A DNA stretch of 64,000 nucleotides from Flavobacteriales bacterium (GTDB lineage Bacteria > Bacteroidota > Bacteroidia > Flavobacteriales > UBA7312). The notes below the pieces were generated by a model. That model did no database searches. It was not told the DNA's origin and worked only from the letters and a program-made list of their open reading frames with translations. This document shows, one piece after another, positions 57,360 to 64,000 of the stretch; positions within the stretch are counted from its first letter, which is position 1; each line of letters starts with the position of its first letter. The stretch covers positions 37,440-101,439 of the forward strand of contig JADHMO010000007.1 of the NCBI GenBank assembly GCA_016779995.1, in the 5' to 3' direction. Made by a program: the position numbers and the translations under genes.

Positions 57360-58694
57360 TTACTGTACAAAAATAATCTTCTTTTCAAAACTACCATCAT
57401 CATAAAAGTAGATGTATGGGTTATTGGGTGCTAGTTTATTGACCGTTTCACCTAAAATATTTTTGATAAATAAAAGTCGTTTGTCTGACATTTCGAAATT
57501 TGTAATACTAGAAGTAACATTACAACTAACTGTTCCTAAAACGTAGTAATTAGAACATTCAGAATCCTCATTATCAATAATAACAAACTCATATTCGGTC
57601 TCGCCATCAGCTAAAAATGGACCTAATTGATAAAAGGGCTCTCCATATTCAAAAGAACCGTAATTCGTGCCATTACCCTGAATAGTAAAGGTGTAAGCCA
57701 TAGGGTTTTCCACATCAAATTCTATATCAACCATAAAATAACCTAAACTATCACATTCTCCTGCCTCAGCAAATACATTATAAATAATACAGCTTGTAGA
57801 ATCTTCATTGCACTCTTCCCACTCAGAAGAATCAAAAGAAGTGTAATCCAACAAAATATTTTCTCCAGCAGTCATTAGCATTATATTATTTTCAGAAAAT
57901 ACATAATTAAACATGATTTGCTCCTCAAAGTCTGCATTGGTAATTACCAATTGAGAGTCCGAAGCTAAATAGCTAAAAGCAATATACTCGTAACATTCCA
58001 TGTCTTCCTCAAAGTCATAAACAAACAAAGAATCAGAAGTAAACTCCACATAATCGTATTCTTCGGCTATATTATATTGACCCTCTAAAGAAATACCAGA
58101 ATCATCTAGACTAAAGCTGATAGGAAATGAACAGACAAGCTCAGGGTTTCCAGCAAAAAACCCTTCGAAAAGCAACAAGGTTCCTTCAAAAGGAATACTA
58201 AAAAATTCTTCAAAATATAATGTTCTCGTATCACTGTAGTTAGCACCAAAACCATACACATTTCCTGCGTCCATACCTTCCTGAGCAATTTCTTCTCCTT
58301 CGGAGTTTAACAATACAAAACCTGCATAATCAAAGAATTCTGATGAAGTAAAGAAGGTGGACATATTAATAGTCAGTATAGCTCCACTTTCTTCTGTCAA
58401 AAGACTAAATGATTCTACCACTACATTAATAGAGTCGCAAATAGAATTATCTGTAGCTACTGTAGAACAATCTATTATATTTCCATTGGTATCGTATGCC
58501 GAAACATATGAGGTAACACCAAAACACTGTGTAGCCTCACACGGATTGCTATACAATTCACCATCACATCCACAAACAGGATCATATATAAGACCACAGA
58601 GACAACCTGGGTCAATAGCTGTTGAGTCGATACAATCTTGAGCCTGTAAAATAAAAGGCGAGAAAATTAGAACTAGTAATATTTTTTTGAACAT
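57360..58694 (-). CDS. Secreted protein with Kazal-like domain
   Basis: Signal peptide (ILLVLIFSPFILQAQ), followed by a cysteine-rich Kazal-type domain, about 25-70: CLCGLIYDPVCGCDGELYSN, then CEATQCFGVTSY, the pattern of a Kazal serine protease inhibitor fold. The rest (to 444 aa) is an acidic beta-rich region with LDDSGISLEGQYNI; the C-terminus (ILGETVNKLAPNNPYIYFYDDG...IIFVQ) looks like an atypical T9SS sorting tail. An in-vitro inhibitor role for the Kazal part is only inference. Confidence 0.78.
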   Translation of the reverse strand: MFKKILLVLIFSPFILQAQDCIDSTAIDPGCLCGLIYDPVCGCDGELYSNPCEATQCFGVTSYVSAYDTNGNIIDCSTVATDNSICDSINVVVESFSLLTEESGAILTINMSTFFTSSEFFDYAGFVLLNSEGEEIAQEGMDAGNVYGFGANYSDTRTLYFEEFFSIPFEGTLLLFEGFFAGNPELVCSFPISFSLDDSGISLEGQYNIAEEYDYVEFTSDSLFVYDFEEDMECYEYIAFSYLASDSQLVITNADFEEQIMFNYVFSENNIMLMTAGENILLDYTSFDSSEWEECNEDSTSCIIYNVFAEAGECDSLGYFMVDIEFDVENPMAYTFTIQGNGTNYGSFEYGEPFYQLGPFLADGETEYEFVIIDNEDSECSNYYVLGTVSCNVTSSITNFEMSDKRLLFIKNILGETVNKLAPNNPYIYFYDDGSFEKKIIFVQ

Positions 58695-58717
58695 TGGTGT
58701 ATTAGATTAAGTTTTAT

Positions 58718-58747
58718 CAAATCTAGTTAAAAAATTTAAAATCCAAA
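58718..58747 (-). promoter_or_regulatory. Promoter of the Kazal-domain gene
   Basis: Minus-strand -33 TTTG at 58744-58747 and -7 TAGATTTG at 58718-58725, 18 bases apart; exact fit, 23 bases before the gene. Confidence 0.75.
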
Positions 58748-58751
58748 AATA

Positions 58752-59978
58752 TTAAAATCGTGAGTTTACAATATTATTTTTTGTAGAACCAAAGGTATAA
58801 CTCAAACCAAAATTAAAGTAAAACTTATAATTTGATTCCAATTCTCTCTGACGTGTTAGAATATCCTCAGATGAAACATCACCTTTAACTAGAGAAATTT
58901 GCGCACGATTAAGAGTTATCCAATACCATAAATTTACTGAAAGACCCTTTACAATTTTCCAATCTATATCCGTACTAAAATTGAGATAATATTTACCCAT
59001 TTCCTCAATATCTAAGATTTGATAGCTATATAAATTTAAACCTATACTACCCCACTTTTGAATATTATTATATCTAGCTTCAAATTGATGAAGAGGAAAT
59101 GTTTCCTCAGTTTTAAAATATATTGTTGAATCCATATAGTTGTTATAACCCAAACCGACGCCATAAAGCAAACTCAATCGATGTTTAGAAGACTCATCAT
59201 AAGGATAAAAATTATACTCAATAGCAGGTTCAAAACGAAGTTTTAGATTATAATTAGAATATGTATCTCTTGAAATATTAGTAAACCCACCCAATGATAG
59301 CTTAGGACTAATACTTTTTACATAAGTAAATTCTATTGACGATTTTTTCTTTTCGGTTTGCAGTTTATAATCAGGATAATCGTATTTAGTCGTGGAATTA
59401 TTCAACCTAAAGTTGGATAAAAACTTTGACTTTTCAGTTATCTTATTAATGGATAAAGAGGAATTGTAATTACTATTGCTGTATCCTTTTTCGGCATCTA
59501 GCCAAGCACTCAAATTAATTCTAAACACCCAATTTCTCCACTGGTCTAAATCCAGATTATTTTTAGAAACTGTAGTATTTGTATAATCTAAATTGAAGTT
59601 CTTAGCTTCTTCACTTCTCAATAAATAATAAAACAAGCCTTTTCTAAGCATCTCTAAAATTTCTTGCCGTTGGTTTTCTTTAGAAATGTCAGGTTTGAGA
59701 TTTATGAAATACTCATCTTCTTTAGAGTTAAATTGTTTTGAGCTGATAAACCTAAATGATATTCGACTACCACCACTAGCACTTTTTTGAGATTTAACAA
59801 TTATTTGCACATGAGAATCTGAGGGCTCGCGCATAAAATTAATGTAAGGCATTTCTCTTTTAAGGAAATCTTCATCACAATTTAAGTGACAATCTAAAAA
59901 AACATTGAGCTTTTCAATTTCTTGTGAAAAAAGAAGTGATGGTAATAGCAAAAGAAAAAAGATGGTTTTTTTAAACAT
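58752..59978 (-). CDS. Outer-membrane barrel protein with an N-terminal conserved domain
   Basis: A 408-residue protein; the start is taken at ATG 59978 (MFKKTIFFLLLLPSLLFSQ), the signal peptide, not the upstream ATG at 60014. The N-terminal part (NVFLDCHLNCDEDFLKREMPYINFMREPSDSHVQII) is a conserved Bacteroidota module with a CxxxC pair; the rest reads as a beta-barrel ending in YTFGSTKNNIVNSRF. Function not known to me. Confidence 0.75.
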   Translation of the reverse strand: MFKKTIFFLLLLPSLLFSQEIEKLNVFLDCHLNCDEDFLKREMPYINFMREPSDSHVQIIVKSQKSASGGSRISFRFISSKQFNSKEDEYFINLKPDISKENQRQEILEMLRKGLFYYLLRSEEAKNFNLDYTNTTVSKNNLDLDQWRNWVFRINLSAWLDAEKGYSNSNYNSSLSINKITEKSKFLSNFRLNNSTTKYDYPDYKLQTEKKKSSIEFTYVKSISPKLSLGGFTNISRDTYSNYNLKLRFEPAIEYNFYPYDESSKHRLSLLYGVGLGYNNYMDSTIYFKTEETFPLHQFEARYNNIQKWGSIGLNLYSYQILDIEEMGKYYLNFSTDIDWKIVKGLSVNLWYWITLNRAQISLVKGDVSSEDILTRQRELESNYKFYFNFGLSYTFGSTKNNIVNSRF

Positions 59979-60094
59979 GACTGAGTTTTTAGCTATAACT
60001 TTACAAGCATACAATTATTGCAAAAACTGACATTTTGACTAAAATTTAACATTGGCATAAAATTTGAACTGAATTAGTATAGAAATTAGTAATT

Positions 60095-60400
60095 ATGAAT
60101 ATTCCAAGTAAAATACAACATCTGAGCTCTTTTGAAATAGAAAAGCTATGTCATCTTTTAGAGTGTGACCAACAAGAATTAGTAGAATTTGAAAAGCTTG
60201 CTTTACAAATCGCTGATGAAACAGAATACACCTATGATGCTATGATGAAAATTCTTCAAAAAGGTCATAATCTGAGAGAAGCTATTTTTATTGCTATGAT
60301 TATAGGTAGAAAAGAAGGCTATCTACAAGCTGAAGCAGACATGGAAGAAGAAATTAAAGATAAATTATATCAAGCTTTTAGAGGAAATAGAAATCAATAA
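60095..60400 (+). CDS. Small conserved hypothetical protein
   Basis: A 101-residue soluble, helical and acidic protein (ECDQQELVEFEKLALQIADETEYTYDAM) with no signal or membrane helix. Not recognised. Divergent from the outer-membrane protein gene and 83 bases upstream of the photolyase-like gene; co-transcription is uncertain because a -7 box lies between. Confidence 0.6.
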   Translation: MNIPSKIQHLSSFEIEKLCHLLECDQQELVEFEKLALQIADETEYTYDAMMKILQKGHNLREAIFIAMIIGRKEGYLQAEADMEEEIKDKLYQAFRGNRNQ

Positions 60401-60445
60401 ATAGTTTTTGCTCTTGGCTTTTAGTCATATAATCACTTAAAACTG

Positions 60446-60453
60446 TATTTTTG
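60446..60453 (+). promoter_or_regulatory. Predicted -7 box of the photolyase-like gene
   Basis: TATTTTTG, exact TAnnTTTG, 30 bases before the ATG at 60484. Confidence 0.45.
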
Positions 60454-60483
60454 TATAACTTTTTAATTTTATAGTTATACAAA

Positions 60484-61569
60484 ATGAATACAGACTTCTC
60501 ACAAATACTTCAAAAGTTAGACCTACTTAAGCCTGTTGAATACGCCAAAAACCGTAATTATATTGATGGAGATGTCAGTAAATTATCGCCTTATATTTCT
60601 AGAGGTGTAATTTCTACCAAACAAGTTTTTGAATATGTTATGGCTCAAGGCTATCCATTTTATAAAATCGAAAAATTTGTACAAGAATTAGCATGGAGAG
60701 ATTATTGGCAACAAATTTGGATAGATAAAGGCACCCATATCAATTCTGATTTAAAAAATAAACAAGATGGCGTTAAAAACCACCTTATACCAAAAGCTAT
60801 TGTGGATGGAAAAACCTCAATCAAAGCTATAGATGATAGTATAGCAGAATTTTATGAAAGTGGATATATACACAACCACCTGCGTATGTACATAGCATCA
60901 CTTTGTTGTAATGTGGCTAAATCTCATTGGAAATTACCTGCTCAATGGATGTATTATTATTTGTTAGACGGAGATTGGGCAAGTAACGCTTTAAGTTGGC
61001 AATGGGTATGCGGTAGTAATAGTAATAAATTGTACTACGCCAATCAGAACAATATCAACAAATATTGCCATACTACTCAACAAAATACTTTTCTTGATAT
61101 TGAATACCATCAGTTTAATGATTTACATATTCCTAATGAATTAGTAGAACTTATTGACTTAAAACTGACTACCACCCTACCCAAAATGACTGAAGAAATT
61201 AAAATTGACACCAATAAGCCTACATTGATATACAACTTTTATAATCTCGACCCACAATGGAAAGTAAATGTTGATGCGAATAGAATTCTTCTTGTCGAAC
61301 CATCTGTTTTTGAAAATTATCCAATTTCAAATAAATCAATGGAGTTTATGATTGACTTATCCAAAAATATTAATGACATACAATTATATGTGGGCGAGTT
61401 CAAAGAACTAAAAAAAATTACTGAAGAGAGTCATATATATTATAAAGAACATCCTTTAAATCATTCTTATGAAGGAACAAAAGAAGATAGAGACTGGATA
61501 TTTCCTATTAAGGGTTATTTTCCTAGCTTCTTCAAGTATTGGAATAAGTGTAAAAAACACATAAAATGA
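60484..61569 (+). CDS. Photolyase-like FAD-binding domain protein with C-terminal Rossmann-like segment
   Basis: The FAD-binding helical domain of the photolyase/cryptochrome family starts almost at once: LSPYISRGVIST (~32-43), QELAWRDYW (CPD-contact E), GYIHNHLRMYIASL, and YLLDGDWASNALSWQWV with the flavin-contact D and N and the conserved Trp of the electron-transfer chain. The usual N-terminal antenna domain (~130-200 residues) is absent. After the FAD domain, residues ~240-361 are alpha/beta in character (TLIYNFYNLD; NRILLVEPSVFENYP; IQLYVGEFKEL). Thus a DNA repair or light-sensing flavoprotein of reordered layout; 361 aa. Confidence 0.8.
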   Translation: MNTDFSQILQKLDLLKPVEYAKNRNYIDGDVSKLSPYISRGVISTKQVFEYVMAQGYPFYKIEKFVQELAWRDYWQQIWIDKGTHINSDLKNKQDGVKNHLIPKAIVDGKTSIKAIDDSIAEFYESGYIHNHLRMYIASLCCNVAKSHWKLPAQWMYYYLLDGDWASNALSWQWVCGSNSNKLYYANQNNINKYCHTTQQNTFLDIEYHQFNDLHIPNELVELIDLKLTTTLPKMTEEIKIDTNKPTLIYNFYNLDPQWKVNVDANRILLVEPSVFENYPISNKSMEFMIDLSKNINDIQLYVGEFKELKKITEESHIYYKEHPLNHSYEGTKEDRDWIFPIKGYFPSFFKYWNKCKKHIK

Positions 61570-61614
61570 TTATTTTTTAAAAAAATTAACTTAAGTAATT
61601 AGGATTTTTGAACA

Positions 61615-61637
61615 TAAAGTGTAGTTTTGACACTTTA
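61615..61637 (+). promoter_or_regulatory. Palindrome over a -7 box upstream of the large surface protein
   Basis: Inverted repeat TAAAGTGT / ACACTTTA (61615-61622, 61630-61637) with TAGTTTTG (exact TAnnTTTG, 61622-61629) in its centre, about 30 bases before the ATG at 61660. Candidate operator. Confidence 0.4.
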
Positions 61638-61659
61638 CTAACCAAAATAATTTCATAAA

Positions 61660-64000
61660 ATGTCAATTTTTAAACCTTTAAATGTTGTACTTAGTTGGAT
61701 TTTTATCCTCTTCATAAGTACGAATTTAAGTTATGCGCAAACTCCTGATTCAGAAAGTTTTGCCGTAACATTTTCTGTAAACACGGCTAACATCGAAGTA
61801 GGCCCTAACGGCATGTATGCTGGTGGTGGTATGTTAGGTGATGCTATGGCACTACCTTTGTCTGATGATGATGGCGATGGTGTTTGGACTGGTGTAGCTT
61901 ACATCAATTCAGGAACAACTGGAAACTATACCCTACTTAATAGTCCTGCTCATGGTGGCGACTGGGGTGCTAAAGAAAACATAGCTGGTCTTCCTTGTGC
62001 TGATGCGGCTAACTGGAACGATAGAATTTTACCTGCTATCAATTCAGACACGACTTTATTACATTGTTTCGCAACTTGCGATAATGATGGTACATGTCCA
62101 GTTATCTCAGGCTGTACTGATGAATCTGCTATGAACTACAATCCAGCAGCTTCAGAAGATGATGGTAGTTGTGAGTTTTTAGTTGATGGAGAATCTCCTT
62201 ACTGTGATACTCAAATCTATCACTTCATGAATGAGGCAGAAGTACCTTCTAGCATATTTATTTCTGTTGGAAATAATGGTGCAAACTCTATTATCATTCA
62301 AGTGGAATCAGCTGATGCTGATCCTATAGATGATATGATTATCAATAGTGCTACTGGTGGATATACCCTTGGAGTCATGAACTCAAGTAATGGTGTGTTT
62401 AGTAACACTATGACATGGAATACTGATGTTGATATAGTAGATATTAATGTATTGTGGAGTAAGGAATCCTTTGGCGGAAACTGGCAGTGGAGTCAAAGTA
62501 ATGTAGCAATAAATGTTAACGATACTTGTGATATTGCTACTTTACCAACTGTTTCAGGATGTACTGATGCTGCTGCAACAAACTTTAACTCTGAGGCAAC
62601 TGTTGATGATGGCTCATGTGAATACGCTTCAGTATCAACTACATTTAATGTTGATATGAACTGTGCAGGTGTAGAATTCTCTACTGTACATATTACAGGA
62701 CCAATTTGGGGATGGACTGCTGATATTCTAATGTCAGATGATGATGGTGATGGTATTTATAGCATTACATTTGATGATCTTACAGGCGATGTTGAATACA
62801 AATACATGGTTGACTATTGGGCAAGTCAAGAAGACCTAGTCGATGATATGGTTAACGGTGCTACTTGTGCTCCTGTCACAGATTATTTTGGATATGCAAA
62901 TCGTCAAGTAGCTGCTGGTTCAACAACTGCTGATACTTACGGCTCATGCTCAGAGTGTTCTGATTTGATTTCAGGATGTACTGATGCTGCTGCAAATAAT
63001 TACAACCCAAATGCTACTGAAGATGACGGATCATGTAACTACTGTGATGCTGTAACTGTTAACTTTAGTGTTGACGCTGGTAACGTTGTTTCTGGTGATT
63101 ACGATAATGTAGTAATTAATGGATCATTTGCAAACTGGTTTGGTTGGGGTGTTACTCTATCCGATGAAGATGCAGACGGCGTTTACACTGGTTCTACTAC
63201 TGTAGAAGCTAACGTTGTTCATGAGTATGTTCATGCTTTAACTGGAGCGGCTGATGGTTGGTCAGGTTGGGGTGTTATTGGATTTGCTCCTGAAGCTTGT
63301 CAATTAGGCGTTTCTGAAACAACAGGTGATGCATCACCAAACTACTTCTTCTCAGGAGAATGTGGTGAAGTTATTGATTTACCAACTGTATGTTTCAGTG
63401 AATGTACAGAGTGTGTTGAAGATGTGCCAGGTTGTACTGATGCTTCTGCTGATAACTTTGATCCTAACGCTAACACAGACGATGGAAGTTGTACTTATTG
63501 TAATTCATTTGAAGTATTTTTAATTGGCACTTCTGATGTTTCTGAAGCTGGTGCTTCAGATGGTAGTGTTCAAGCAACAGGTCAAGGTGGTTCTAACAAC
63601 TACGAAATAACTGTTGCTGATGGTAATGGTGTACCACAGAACTCATTTGCTTTAGCAGCAGGTGACTACACTGTTACAGTAACTGATGTAACTTCAGGAT
63701 GTGAAGCTTCAACTTCTATAACTATTTCTGAGCCAGTAGTAACTGACAACCCTTGTGACATTGTACCAACAGGTTTATTTGCGGATAACATTATTCACAA
63801 TAGAGTTGTGTTTAACTGGTCAGCACCATCTGCTGCACCATCACACTACATGATTCGTTACCGTGTGGTAGGTACTTCATCTTGGACAGTAATGACAGCT
63901 GGTCCTGTTAACTCTAATGCCTTTACTGGTACTAGCAGAACACGTTACTTCATGGAGCCAGGTACTACTTATGAGTGGTCAATGAGAGCTAGAGTATTGA
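61660..64000 (+). CDS. Large modular secreted surface protein, 3' end cut by window edge
   Basis: Open from ATG 61660 to the window edge (780 codons, no stop). Signal peptide (WIFILFISTNLSYAQ). Four copies of a 21-residue module GCTDxxAxNxxxxAxxDDGSC lie at residues 151-171, 300-320, 439-459 and 591-611, separating beta-sandwich-like domains with the calcium-like DDDGDGVW/DDDGDGIY/DEDADGVY signatures. Next come a SprB-like repeat (about 622-690, ASDGSVQATGQGGSNNYEITV) and a fibronectin type III-like domain to the edge (CDIVPTGLFADN...TTYEWSMRAR), related to the 31.2-32.7 kb protein. I expect a T9SS tail further on. Confidence 0.9.
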   Translation, partial: MSIFKPLNVVLSWIFILFISTNLSYAQTPDSESFAVTFSVNTANIEVGPNGMYAGGGMLGDAMALPLSDDDGDGVWTGVAYINSGTTGNYTLLNSPAHGGDWGAKENIAGLPCADAANWNDRILPAINSDTTLLHCFATCDNDGTCPVISGCTDESAMNYNPAASEDDGSCEFLVDGESPYCDTQIYHFMNEAEVPSSIFISVGNNGANSIIIQVESADADPIDDMIINSATGGYTLGVMNSSNGVFSNTMTWNTDVDIVDINVLWSKESFGGNWQWSQSNVAINVNDTCDIATLPTVSGCTDAAATNFNSEATVDDGSCEYASVSTTFNVDMNCAGVEFSTVHITGPIWGWTADILMSDDDGDGIYSITFDDLTGDVEYKYMVDYWASQEDLVDDMVNGATCAPVTDYFGYANRQVAAGSTTADTYGSCSECSDLISGCTDAAANNYNPNATEDDGSCNYCDAVTVNFSVDAGNVVSGDYDNVVINGSFANWFGWGVTLSDEDADGVYTGSTTVEANVVHEYVHALTGAADGWSGWGVIGFAPEACQLGVSETTGDASPNYFFSGECGEVIDLPTVCFSECTECVEDVPGCTDASADNFDPNANTDDGSCTYCNSFEVFLIGTSDVSEAGASDGSVQATGQGGSNNYEITVADGNGVPQNSFALAAGDYTVTVTDVTSGCEASTSITISEPVVTDNPCDIVPTGLFADNIIHNRVVFNWSAPSAAPSHYMIRYRVVGTSSWTVMTAGPVNSNAFTGTSRTRYFMEPGTTYEWSMRARVL

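Noticed and set aside
63326..63523. Short plus-strand frame near the right edge
   Set aside because: It is out of frame inside the large continuous surface-protein gene.
1..64000. CRISPR arrays, insertion sequences, prophage or rRNA genes
   Set aside because: None were seen: no regular short direct repeats, no transposase-like frames, no terminal inverted repeats; the repeats seen are protein modules.

Overview
The window is a compact, AT-rich piece of a Bacteroidota chromosome, most likely from a marine or aquatic member of the Flavobacteriales. The evidence is several secreted proteins with C-terminal type IX secretion (T9SS) sorting tails, a PorT-like T9SS gene beside menG/ubiE, the short sigma-70 typical of the phylum, a tmRNA tag of the GExNYAxAA kind, promoters of the TTTG / TAnnTTTG type, and an almost complete lack of Shine-Dalgarno sequences. 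An MqnE gene indicates menaquinone synthesis through futalosine. I see no transposase, prophage, CRISPR array or rRNA; most of the window is ordinary core genome.

Layout. 1-7.8 kb: purine nucleoside phosphorylase (cut by the left edge), lpxK, a Nif3 / zinc-ribbon pair, a TPR protein, a FadL-type porin and a Tyr/His/Asn-rich lipoprotein. 7.9-11.1 kb: proS, a conserved unknown, tRNA-Glu and a glycerophosphodiester phosphodiesterase. 11.1-17 kb: an AddAB-type helicase-nuclease pair. 17.1-23.9 kb: one apparent transcript with an MbnP/MbnH pair (copper lipoprotein plus di-haem enzyme), two T9SS-exported proteases and mqnE. 23.9-27.5 kb: rluD, a T9SS cargo protein and a PASTA protein, divergent from ddl. 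28.5-35.8 kb: small conserved gene, aroQ, xerD, MFS transporter, T9SS cargo, aminotransferase, heptose kinase, K+ channel. 35.8-44.2 kb: SLC12-type transporter, menG, porT, FAD oxidoreductase, rRNA methyltransferase, fba, accD. 44.2-50.6 kb: rpsO-pnp, sigma factor, rpe, a saccharopine/alanine dehydrogenase-like enzyme and a Fic protein. 50.7-55.2 kb: three surface-protein genes on the minus strand that share modules. 55.5 kb: tmRNA. 55.9-61.6 kb: rhodanese-thioredoxin lipoprotein, alpha/beta hydrolase, Kazal-domain secreted protein, outer-membrane protein, a small unknown and a photolyase-like FAD protein. 61.7-64 kb: the start of a very large modular surface protein cut by the right edge.

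How it works together. Envelope biology dominates: lipid A (lpxK), heptose (hldE-like kinase), peptidoglycan precursor (ddl), T9SS (porT) and at least five probable exported proteins. The most interesting parts are (i) the MbnP/MbnH pair, whose MbnP has a single tryptophan, (ii) the module-sharing surface cluster at 50.7-55.2 kb with phage-tail-like elements, (iii) a photolyase-like protein with its FAD domain first and a Rossmann-like segment after it, (iv) five genes whose predicted -7 boxes imply leaderless mRNAs, and (v) tail-to-tail gene pairs that overlap at their stop codons in seven of eight cases.
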